Of a stretch of 64,000 bases of DNA, positions 21,416 to 28,860 are shown piece by piece. The notes beneath the pieces were generated by a model that had not been told where the DNA came from, did no database searches, and saw only the letters and a list, made by a program, of their open reading frames with translations. The first letter of the stretch is position 1. Every line of letters begins with the position of its first letter. This DNA comes from Xanthomonas arboricola pv. guizotiae (GTDB taxonomy: Bacteria > Pseudomonadota > Gammaproteobacteria > Xanthomonadales > Xanthomonadaceae). The stretch is from positions 62,001-126,000 of the forward strand of contig NZ_MDSK01000011.1 of the NCBI RefSeq assembly GCF_002940205.1. The letters are read 5' to 3'. A program made the position numbers and the translations under genes.

Positions 21416-22546
21416 CTATGGTGCGTCGGCGGCTCGTGCCTCTGTGCTGGCCGATGCCGCGCGTCCGGGGCGGCGGTAGACGAACTCCGGCGGCGGGGCG
21501 GCGGCCTCGCGTTCGGCGGTGGCGCGTACCTCGGTGTGTCGCGGCGAACGTTCGCAGACCGGGTCCAGCGTGGCGGCATCGCCACTGAGCGCCAGCGCCT
21601 GGCAGCGGCAGCCGCCCCAGTCGATCTCGCGTTTGGGGCAGCCCTGGCAGACCTCCGGCATCCAGGCGGTGCCGCGGAAGCGCACGAAGGCCTCGCCGTT
21701 GTTCCAGATGTCGGCCAGCGACCGCTCGCGCAGGTTGTCAAAGCGCATGCCGTCGATGGTCTCGGCCGCATGGCAGGGCAGCACATCGCCACGCGGGGAG
21801 ATATTGACGAAGCGCTGGCCCCAGCCACCCATGCACGGCTTGGGCTGGCGGGCGTAGTAATCGGGGGTGACGAAGTCGATCGCCAGGCGGTCGCCGAGCT
21901 CGCGGCGGGCGGTTTCCACCGCGTCAATCGTGGCCATCAGCTGCTCGCGGCTGGGCATCAGCGCGGCGCGATTGCGCAGGCCCCAGCCGTAGTACTGGGT
22001 GTGCGCCACTTCGATGCGTTCGGCCTGCCATTCCAGCGCCAGCGCGATCATGCCGGGCACGCGCTCGGCGTTATGGCGATGCAGTACCGCGTTGAGCGTC
22101 AGCGGCAGGCCGCGCGCGCGCACGGCGGCGGCGAACTCGCGCTTCTTCGCCAGGCTGTTGCGGTAGCCGGCGATACGGTCGGCACCGGCCGGGTCGACGT
22201 CCTGCACGCTCAGCTGCACATGCTCCAGTCCGGCGGCCTGCAGCTGGTCCAGCATCGGCTCGCCGCCGGCCACGCCGGAGGTGATCAGGTTGCTGTACAG
22301 TCCGAGCGCACGCGCATGCGCCACCAGTTCGGGCAGGTCCTTGCGCAGCATCGGCTCGCCGCCGGAAAAGTGCGCCTGCAGCACGCCCATGTCGGCGGCC
22401 TGCAGCAGCAGCGAGCGCCAGCCGGCGGTGTCCATTTCCTCGCGCAGCGCCGCCAACGCGATCGGGTTGGAGCAATACGGGCAGGCCAGCGGGCAGCGAT
22501 GGGTCAGCTCCAGCAGCACCGACAGTGGCGGCGGGGCGATGCTCAT
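21416..22546 (-). CDS. pqqE: PQQ biosynthesis radical SAM protein PqqE
   Basis: PqqE is a radical S-adenosylmethionine enzyme that crosslinks the Glu and Tyr side chains of PqqA in the first step of pyrroloquinoline quinone synthesis. The 376-residue product has the CX3CX2C cluster motif at C18, C22 and C25 ([10 protein letters not shown]) and the SAM-binding HFSGGEP. The C-terminal SPASM region binds further Fe-S clusters: [31 protein letters not shown]. The start at 22546 overlaps the pqqD stop by ATGA, implying translational coupling. A C-terminal Ala/Arg-rich tail is slightly longer than usual. Confidence 0.97.
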   Translation of the reverse strand: MSIAPPPLSVLLELTHRCPLACPYCSNPIALAALREEMDTAGWRSLLLQAADMGVLQAHFSGGEPMLRKDLPELVAHARALGLYSNLITSGVAGGEPMLDQLQAAGLEHVQLSVQDVDPAGADRIAGYRNSLAKKREFAAAVRARGLPLTLNAVLHRHNAERVPGMIALALEWQAERIEVAHTQYYGWGLRNRAALMPSREQLMATIDAVETARRELGDRLAIDFVTPDYYARQPKPCMGGWGQRFVNISPRGDVLPCHAAETIDGMRFDNLRERSLADIWNNGEAFVRFRGTAWMPEVCQGCPKREIDWGGCRCQALALSGDAATLDPVCERSPRHTEVRATAEREAAAPPPEFVYRRPGRAASASTEARAADAP

Positions 22547-22821
22547 GGCCGCAGCAGACGCTTCTGATGCAGCGTGGCGGTGAGCTCGATCACATCGAGC
22601 TCGATATCGGCCGCGTCGGCATCGAATTCGCCCGCCAGTTCCTGCGCGATCTGCGCCAGCGAGCGCGTGCCGTCGTAGCGCTGCGCCACCACCAGGGCGA
22701 TCTCGTCCAGCTCGACCACGCGTTCCGGCGCCAGCAGCACCCATTGGTCACGCGCGCGGTCGTGCTGCAGGCGCACGCCTGCGCGCAGGGCCGGCTGGCT
22801 GTCGCGGGTGATGCTGCTCAC
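22543..22821 (-). CDS. pqqD: PQQ peptide chaperone PqqD
   Basis: PqqD binds the PqqA peptide and presents it to PqqE. It has 92 residues from a GTG start (VSSITRD) that overlaps the pqqC stop codon as GTGA. This explains why a search for ATG would miss it. Family features are the hydrophobic core [24 protein letters not shown] and the C-terminal helix [18 protein letters not shown]. The end overlaps the pqqE start. Both overlaps point to tight coupling within the operon. Confidence 0.93.
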   Translation of the reverse strand: MSSITRDSQPALRAGVRLQHDRARDQWVLLAPERVVELDEIALVVAQRYDGTRSLAQIAQELAGEFDADAADIELDVIELTATLHQKRLLRP

Positions 22822-23570
22822 GCCGCGGCCCGGCTGGCGTCGCGGTCGGGCACGAACGCATCCGGCCACACGATGCCCGGGGCGACGTAGGCCACGTGCA
22901 ATGCATCCAGCTGCGCCCACAGCACCGAGCACTTGAAGTGCAGCGCGGCCTTGACCAGGGACTGTTTTTCGACGGTATCGGCGTGCTGCTTGACGTAGTC
23001 CAGCGCAAAATCCGAATCGCGTGGCGCCTCGGTCAGGCGATGCTCGAAATAGGCCAGCGCGTCGGGCGAGACGAAGTCGTAATGCTTGAGCATGCCGGCC
23101 ACGCGCCGGCCGATGATGTTGGGGGCGAACAGCTCGGTCAGCGAGGAGGCGATCGCCTCGAGCAGGCTTTTTTCGCGCACGAACTGCAGGTAGGCCTGCA
23201 CCGCAAAACGGGTGCCGGGCAGCAGCGCACGGCCGGATTCCACCAGCGCGCGCTCCAGGCCGAGCGCGTCGGTCAGGTGCAGCCAACGCGCGATGCCGCC
23301 ATCGCCGGGGCTGTTGCCGTCATGATCGAGAATGCGTTGCCGCCAGACCCGCCGCAACGCCGGGTCTTCCATGCGCGCCAGGATTGCGGCGTCCTTCAAT
23401 GGAATGCAACGCTGGTATTCGAAGCGGTTCAGCGCCCAGGCCTGGACCTGGCCGCGATCGAGCTTGCCCTCGTGCAGGAGCGCATGGAAGGGATGCTGGT
23501 CGTGGTACAGGCGGGCGCCGATGGCGCGCAGGTCCGCCTCCAGCTGGTCCGGGGTGAGCAGGGTGGTCAC
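22818..23570 (-). CDS. pqqC: Pyrroloquinoline-quinone synthase PqqC
   Basis: PqqC is a cofactor-free oxidase catalysing the final ring closure and eight-electron oxidation to PQQ. It has 250 residues from a GTG start (VTTLLTP) that overlaps the pqqB stop as GTGA. Family residues are visible in YHDQHPFHALLHEGKL, WALNRFEYQRCIPLKDAAI, RILDHDG, ELFAPNIIGRRVAGMLKHYDFV and LHFKCSVLWAQLDALH. The length equals that of other PqqC proteins. Confidence 0.96.
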   Translation of the reverse strand: MTTLLTPDQLEADLRAIGARLYHDQHPFHALLHEGKLDRGQVQAWALNRFEYQRCIPLKDAAILARMEDPALRRVWRQRILDHDGNSPGDGGIARWLHLTDALGLERALVESGRALLPGTRFAVQAYLQFVREKSLLEAIASSLTELFAPNIIGRRVAGMLKHYDFVSPDALAYFEHRLTEAPRDSDFALDYVKQHADTVEKQSLVKAALHFKCSVLWAQLDALHVAYVAPGIVWPDAFVPDRDASRAAA

Positions 23571-24466
23571 AGGATGATCTCCAGGCCGTCGTGCGCGACG
23601 TCCCAGCCGCTGGCACGCGCGCTGGCGTACTCCGGCGAGTGGGTGTCGAGCACGGGATTGGTGGTGTTGAGATGGATGAAGATCTTGCGCGCCACCTCCA
23701 GCGGGGCGAACGCGGCAATCGTGCCGTCGGGGCCGTCGATGCTCATGTGGCCCATGCGCTGGCCGGTCTTCTGGCTGATGCCCAGTTGCACCATCTCGTC
23801 GTCGCGCCACAGCGTGCCGTCGAAGAACACCAGTTCGGCGCCTTGCAGGCGCGCGCGCAAGGCATCGGTCATCGCCGCGCAGCCGGGAATGTAATGCACG
23901 CGGTGCCGACCATCGTCGATGGTCAGCCCGAGGGTTTCTTCGTTGGAGCCGGCCAGGTCGCCGCCGCTGCGCGATTCCATGAACAGCGGCACCTTGCCGG
24001 GCACCGAGAACGGTGTGAGCTGCAGGCCCAGCAGCGACACCGGTGTGTCCAGCGCAAACGGATGGCGCTGCACGTAGGCGGGATTGACCGCATCGAAGAT
24101 GGGGTTCTGCGACAGCAGGTCCAGCACGCGGTGGCTGGCATGCAGCGAGAACGCCTGGCTCTCGCGCATCGACAGCAATCCGGCGATATGGTCGATCTCG
24201 CCGCTGGTCAGCAGCACCGCTTCGATCGGCGAATGCCGCAGACCGTGCTGCGGCCAGAGCGCGGGCGTCGCAAGCACTTGTTGACGGAAATCGGGTGAGG
24301 CGTTGATCAGGACCCAGCGCTGGCCATCGGCACTGACGGCGATGCTGGCCTGGGTACGACGTTGGGCACCGTCGGCTTGCTGCCATGCCCGCCGGCTGGC
24401 GGGTGTGTGGCAATTCCACTGCGGGTGCCCACCGCCGGCCGCCGATCCCAGAACGATGATGCGCAT
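23567..24466 (-). CDS. pqqB: PQQ biosynthesis protein PqqB
   Basis: PqqB is a metallo-beta-lactamase-fold protein that hydroxylates an intermediate in PQQ synthesis. The protein has 299 residues and begins MRIIVLGSAAGGGHPQWNC, diagnostic of the family. It also shows INASPDFRQQVL, the degenerate metal motif LTSGEIDHIAGLLSMRE, and the C-terminal KIFIHLNTTNPVLD. It lies 66 bases after the tiny pqqA gene and overlaps pqqC by four bases. Confidence 0.96.
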   Translation of the reverse strand: MRIIVLGSAAGGGHPQWNCHTPASRRAWQQADGAQRRTQASIAVSADGQRWVLINASPDFRQQVLATPALWPQHGLRHSPIEAVLLTSGEIDHIAGLLSMRESQAFSLHASHRVLDLLSQNPIFDAVNPAYVQRHPFALDTPVSLLGLQLTPFSVPGKVPLFMESRSGGDLAGSNEETLGLTIDDGRHRVHYIPGCAAMTDALRARLQGAELVFFDGTLWRDDEMVQLGISQKTGQRMGHMSIDGPDGTIAAFAPLEVARKIFIHLNTTNPVLDTHSPEYASARASGWDVAHDGLEIIL

Positions 24467-24532
24467 GAAGAACTATGACCTATCTGCCGGCGATTGCCGG
24501 TCATGCATCGGGAGGAGGGGCGGCAGGTGAGC

Positions 24533-24613
24533 TCAGAATTCGCCGGAGACGTAGCAGTTGATCTCGGCGCCACAGTTGACTTCACGAACGACAGGCTTCT
24601 TCCAGGTCTTCAT
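24533..24613 (-). CDS. pqqA: PQQ precursor peptide PqqA
   Basis: A 26-codon gene, too short for routine gene finding, encodes the peptide substrate of the pathway. It starts MKTWKKPVVREVNCGAEINC and ends YVSGEF. The Glu and Tyr of the E-x3-Y motif (E17, Y21) are the residues fused to make PQQ. A GAGGT ribosome binding site lies 7 bases ahead of the ATG. It is the first gene of pqqABCDE. The operon reads minus-strand from the divergent region shared with relA. Confidence 0.95.
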   Translation of the reverse strand: MKTWKKPVVREVNCGAEINCYVSGEF

Positions 24614-24913
24614 CGGCTACCTCGCAGTTGATGGGATGACGTCGCCGCGGCAGGACGCAGCGACAACGCCACTGGAGGATAGGCAGGCGGTTTGGGCGAG
24701 TTGTAAAAAGCATGTAAAAAGCCGATCGAGCGTGCCGATTGGCCTGCAGCGTTGCCGCACAAGCGGCGCACAGCGGTTGCGAATCAAGGCGTTGGCGGGT
24801 GAACCGACCATAAGCGCGAGCGTGCGGCATTGCGCCGACCACAATGCACTGCGCGTTGTGGAGAAGGTGACGCGCACGTTACCGTAGCTGTCAGCCCCTT
24901 GTTGCCCATCGCC
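24614..24913. promoter_or_regulatory. Divergent pqqA / relA control region
   Basis: The region holds the promoters of both operons. A direct repeat of TGTAAAAAGC occurs at 24702-24711 and 24713-24722 with an 11-base period, one helical turn. It lies 89-109 bases upstream of the pqqA start and is a candidate tandem operator or UP-like element. On the pqqA strand a TTTACA and a TATCCT can be seen but 20 bases apart, so I do not assign a promoter. Confidence 0.4.
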
Positions 24914-27082
24914 GTGTCCACCGCTGTGACCAGTTCCTCAATCGAGCGCCTGCATGCCTTGCTGCAGCGCCCCGCCATCGCGTCGATCGCGCCAGATCTG
25001 CGCGACGCCCTGGCGCAGGCCTGGCAGCAGCTGCCGGCGCCGAGCGAGAACGTGGCCTGGGCGCTGCTCGCCGACACGCTGGACGCGCTGGCGTCGCTGG
25101 CCGCCGACGAAGCCACCCTGATTGCGGCACTGCTGTTCGACCTGCCCGCGCTGCGCGGCGCAATCGCCGGCCTGCCGTGGCAACCGGCAGAGCGCCGGGT
25201 GGCAGTGGAAGGCCTGCTGGATGGCCTGGATGCGGCCGACCAGGTCTGGGCGCTGCATGCCGGGCGCGAGGCCGGGCGCAACAGCGAAGGGTTGCGGCGG
25301 CTGTTGCTGTCCATCATCCACGACCTGCGGGTGGTGCCGATCCTGCTGGCGCGCCAGTTGGCGCGCATGCGCGTGGCCGACCGCCTCAGCGAAGAACAAC
25401 GCCGCGCGCTGGCACAGCTCACCCGCGACATCCACGCGCCGCTGGCGAACCGGCTGGGCATCTGGCAGGTGAAGTGGGAGCTGGAAGACCTGGCGTTCCG
25501 GCATCTGGAGCCGGAGACCTACCGCCGCATCGCCCGCGAGGTGGACGAAACCCGGGTGGCGCGCGAGCGCTACCTGGACGCGGTCAAGCGCACCCTGTCG
25601 ACGACGCTGGCCCAGCAGGGCCTGCGCGCGGAGGTGAGCGGGCGGCCGAAGCACATCTACAGCATCTGGCGGAAGATGCAGAAAAAGCGCCTGTCCTTCG
25701 ACCAGCTGTACGACATCCGCGCGGTGCGGGTGATGGTCGACGACGTGGCCGCCTGCTATGCCGCGCTGGGGGCGGTGCACTCGCTGTGGGCGCCGGTGCC
25801 GAGCGAGTTCGACGACTACATCGCCCGGCCCAAGGCCAACGACTACCGCTCGCTGCATACCGCGGTGGTCGGCCCGGAAGGGCGCACGATCGAAATCCAG
25901 ATCCGTACCCACGAGATGCATGCGCAGGCCGAGCTCGGCGTGGCCGCGCACTGGAAATACAAGGAAGGCGGCAAGGGCGCCGAAAAAGCCTTCGACCGCA
26001 AGATCCTGTGGATGCGCCAGTTGCTGGAGCAGGTGCAGGAAGGCGACCGCGGCGAACTGGCCGGCGCGCTGGATGCCGAGCTGATCGAAGACCGCGTGTA
26101 TGCGCTGACGCCCAAGGGCGAGGTGATCGATCTGCCGCAGGGCGCCACGCCGCTGGATTTCGCCTATCACGTGCACACCATGGTGGGGCATCGCTGCCGC
26201 GGCGCGCGCGTCAACGACCGCATCGTGCCATTGACCTACCGGCTGCGCAGCGGCGACCGGGTGGAGATCATGACCGCCAAGGAGGCCGACCCACGCCGCG
26301 ACTGGCTGCTGACGTCCAACGGGTTCCTGGCCAGCGGGCGTTCGCGCGACAAGGTGCGCGCCTGGTTCCACAAGCTCGACCGCGCGCGCAACGTACAGGC
26401 CGGCAAGGACCTGCTCGATCGCGAGCTCAAGCGGCTGGGCCTGCAGCACGCCGATTTGAGCGTGGCCACGCGCAAGTTCCACGCCGAGAATGTCGACGAT
26501 CTGTACATCCAGGTGGCGTTGGGCGATACCGGGCCCAACCAGGTCAGCCGTGCGCTGCTGGAAGCCGAGCGGGCCGCCTCGCAGCCGGCGGTGCCGGCGC
26601 CGCCACGGCCCACCGCGCGCCGCGACGGCCTGGGCAAGTCCAAGTTCACCGTGCAGGGCGTGGGCAATCTGCTGGTGCAGCTGGCGCGCTGCTGCCAGCC
26701 GGTGGCAGGCGAGCCGATCGCCGGCTATCTGACCCGCGGCCGCGGCATCACCGTGCACCGCACCGATTGCGCGGCGTTGTCGCGCCTGGCCGCGGCGCAT
26801 CCGCAGCGGGTGTTGCCGGTGGAGTGGGGCCAGGCCGGCAGCGGCTACGAGGTGGATGTGCAGGTGCGCGCGGTCGACCGCCGCTGGCTGCTCAAGGACA
26901 TCACCAACCTGATCGCGCAGGAGGATGCGCACGTGCTGGAAATCAACAGCGACAACGTGCGCGACACCGGCAGGGCGCAACTGCGCCTGCGCCTGAAGGT
27001 CAGCGACTACGACCAGCTGTCCAGCCTGCTCGGCAAGCTGGATGCCTTGCCCGGCGTCAACGAGGTGCGGCGACTCGGTTGA
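24914..27082 (+). CDS. relA: (p)ppGpp synthetase RelA
   Basis: RelA makes (p)ppGpp from ATP and GTP/GDP on starved ribosomes. The domains in order are as follows. A hydrolase-like HD region has lost its catalytic HDxxED (LLFDLPALRGAIAG is in its place). The synthetase domain follows with RPKHIYSIWRKMQKKR, FDQLYDIRAVRV, NDYRSLHTAV and EIQIRTHEMH. Then come TGS (VYALTPKGEVIDLPQGATPL), a zinc-finger-like CCQPVAGEPIAGYLTRGRG with HRTDC, and a C-terminal ACT domain. With a GTG at 24914 the product has 722 residues, near the usual RelA length. GTG 24926 or TTG 24830 are alternatives, and none has a clear ribosome binding site. It is the synthetase-only type, distinct from bifunctional SpoT. Confidence 0.94.
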   Translation: MSTAVTSSSIERLHALLQRPAIASIAPDLRDALAQAWQQLPAPSENVAWALLADTLDALASLAADEATLIAALLFDLPALRGAIAGLPWQPAERRVAVEGLLDGLDAADQVWALHAGREAGRNSEGLRRLLLSIIHDLRVVPILLARQLARMRVADRLSEEQRRALAQLTRDIHAPLANRLGIWQVKWELEDLAFRHLEPETYRRIAREVDETRVARERYLDAVKRTLSTTLAQQGLRAEVSGRPKHIYSIWRKMQKKRLSFDQLYDIRAVRVMVDDVAACYAALGAVHSLWAPVPSEFDDYIARPKANDYRSLHTAVVGPEGRTIEIQIRTHEMHAQAELGVAAHWKYKEGGKGAEKAFDRKILWMRQLLEQVQEGDRGELAGALDAELIEDRVYALTPKGEVIDLPQGATPLDFAYHVHTMVGHRCRGARVNDRIVPLTYRLRSGDRVEIMTAKEADPRRDWLLTSNGFLASGRSRDKVRAWFHKLDRARNVQAGKDLLDRELKRLGLQHADLSVATRKFHAENVDDLYIQVALGDTGPNQVSRALLEAERAASQPAVPAPPRPTARRDGLGKSKFTVQGVGNLLVQLARCCQPVAGEPIAGYLTRGRGITVHRTDCAALSRLAAAHPQRVLPVEWGQAGSGYEVDVQVRAVDRRWLLKDITNLIAQEDAHVLEINSDNVRDTGRAQLRLRLKVSDYDQLSSLLGKLDALPGVNEVRRLG

Positions 27083-27160
27083 GTGCGCCGCAGCCCGCCG
27101 GCGCCCATCGCCTGGAAACAGACCGCACCCACAGCAAGCAAGGTGTGCCCGCCTGCCGCT

Positions 27161-27200
27161 TCCCGAATCCCGAATCCCGATTCCCGATTCCCGATTCCCA
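27161..27200. repeat. 7-bp tandem repeat
   Basis: Five full units of TCCCGAA or TCCCGAT plus a partial unit run head to tail in the gap between relA and the next gene. The period is exactly seven bases. Such short arrays are prone to copy-number change. It lies 86 bases before the preferred start of the downstream gene. Confidence 0.85.
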
Positions 27201-27285
27201 AGCCCACATCGTCTTCGCAGCAGACAGCTACCATGACCGGGTGAACGCGTCCCCGTCAGGTCGCGCCAAGGACGGACGCTACCGC

Positions 27286-28800
27286 ATGCTCCCGCTTCCG
27301 CGCTGGGCAAGATCGCCTCGCCTCTGGGCACCATTGCGCAGCCGCGCGCTATGGCGCGTGGTGCTGGCCTTGTGCGCCTGTCTCTTGCTGGCCACGATCG
27401 TGCTACGCAAGCCGCTGGCCGATTGGCTGTGGCCGGACACGCGCATCCAGCAACTGCTGCAGCGGGGCGATGCGGCACTGTCGCGCGGCCACCTCAGTGC
27501 GGCCGATGGCAATGGCGCGCGCGAACTGTTCGCTGCTGCGCTTGCGCTGGACAGCGATCGTGGCGAAGCCCGCGCCGGGCTGGCGCGCACCGGTGCCGCC
27601 GCAGTGGTGCAGGCGCGCGCGGCGATTGCGGCCGGGGACGCCGCTGCTGCGCAGCGCGCTTTGACGCTGGCGAACGCGCTGGAGGTGCCGCAGGCGCAGA
27701 TCGCACCGGTGGCACTGCGCCTGCGCCAGTTGCAGGCGCGTCGGGCCGGGTTGGACGCCTTGTTCGCACAGGCGGTGTCCGCGCAACGGCAAGGGCGCCT
27801 GGATGGCGGCCCGGACAGCGCGCTGCCGTTGTATCAGCGCATCCTGACCCTGGCACCGGACCGCACCGATGCGCTGGAAGGGCGCGAGGACGCCCTGACC
27901 GACCTGCTGGCGCAGGCGCGCCAGGCCCTGGCGCGCGATGCGCTGGCCGATGCGGCGATGCTGCTGGCCGCGGCCAAGCGCTATGACGCCGGGCATGCCG
28001 ATGTGCCGCTGACCGAAGGTCACTATCACCGTGCGCTGGAGCAGCGCCGTCAGCGCGCGCAGGGCCTGTTGCGGCGTGGCCGGCTGGCACCGGCCGCGCG
28101 CGATTTCACCGCAGTGCTGGCAGCCGAGCCGGCGGATGCGGCCGCCCAGCGTGGGCTGGAGCAGGTGGCCGGCGAATATGCCGCGCAAGCCGGCCGGCAG
28201 GCGGCAGATTTCCAGTTCGATGCCGCGCTGCAGTCGCTGCAGGACGCCAAGACCTTGCTGCCCGGCGCCGCCGCGATCGCGCAGGCCGAGCAGGCGATCG
28301 CGCGTGCACGCGATGCCCAGCGCAGCCCCGAGACCGGGCTGTCGCGCGGTACCCGCGAGCGCCGCCTGCGCGCGCTGCTGCAACGGGTGGCAGCTGCCGA
28401 AGCGCAGCAGCAGTGGATGACGCCGCCCGGCGCCAGTGCCTACGACGCGGTGCGTGCCGCGCAGGCGCTGGCGCCGCGCGATCCACGCGTGCTGCAGGCC
28501 GCCGCACGGGTGGTGCCGGCCAGTCAGCGCTGCTTCGAGGACGAGCTGCGCAACAACCGCCTGCGTGCCGCGCGCGGCTGTCTGGATGCCTGGCAGGCGC
28601 TAACGCCCAATGGTGATGCACTGGCCGGCGCGCGTCGACGGCTTGCGCAACGCTGGGTTGCGGTGGGCAGCGAGCGCCTGGGACAGGAAGACGCCGCCTT
28701 TGCACGACGCGCGCAGGACGAGGCGCACCAGCTGGATCCGGGGCTGCCGGAATTGGCCGAGTTCACGCGCCGGGTCAAGGCCGTGACCGAGCACCGGTGA
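27286..28800 (+). CDS. Membrane-anchored Ala-rich repeat protein (TPR-like)
   Basis: The protein has 504 residues from ATG 27286, or 519 from GTG 27241; the first has a GGACGG box upstream. One membrane segment at about 21-41 (ALWRVVLALCACLLLATIVL) follows a basic N terminus. The remainder is a long alpha-helical solenoid of degenerate 34-residue-like repeats. LARTGAAAVVQARAAIAAGDA, LYQRILTLAPDRTDALEGRE and RGRLAPAARDFTAVLAAEPAD are TPR signatures (A at 8, P at 32 type). It would sit in the inner membrane with its repeats in the periplasm and act as a scaffold. No enzymatic motif is present and the function is unknown. It shares direction with relA. Confidence 0.8.
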   Translation: MLPLPRWARSPRLWAPLRSRALWRVVLALCACLLLATIVLRKPLADWLWPDTRIQQLLQRGDAALSRGHLSAADGNGARELFAAALALDSDRGEARAGLARTGAAAVVQARAAIAAGDAAAAQRALTLANALEVPQAQIAPVALRLRQLQARRAGLDALFAQAVSAQRQGRLDGGPDSALPLYQRILTLAPDRTDALEGREDALTDLLAQARQALARDALADAAMLLAAAKRYDAGHADVPLTEGHYHRALEQRRQRAQGLLRRGRLAPAARDFTAVLAAEPADAAAQRGLEQVAGEYAAQAGRQAADFQFDAALQSLQDAKTLLPGAAAIAQAEQAIARARDAQRSPETGLSRGTRERRLRALLQRVAAAEAQQQWMTPPGASAYDAVRAAQALAPRDPRVLQAAARVVPASQRCFEDELRNNRLRAARGCLDAWQALTPNGDALAGARRRLAQRWVAVGSERLGQEDAAFARRAQDEAHQLDPGLPELAEFTRRVKAVTEHR

Positions 28801-28860
28801 CGCAGCGGCTGTCCTCGGCGGCGCCACTCACAGCGCCATCCCCGAGCGCCCGGCGCACAC

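Noticed and set aside
27161..27200. Tandem repeats as a possible CRISPR array
   Set aside because: The units are 7 bases with no spacers; no cas genes are nearby.
24938..27478. Open frame of about 850 codons antisense to relA
   Set aside because: It is a shadow of relA with no domain and low-complexity composition.
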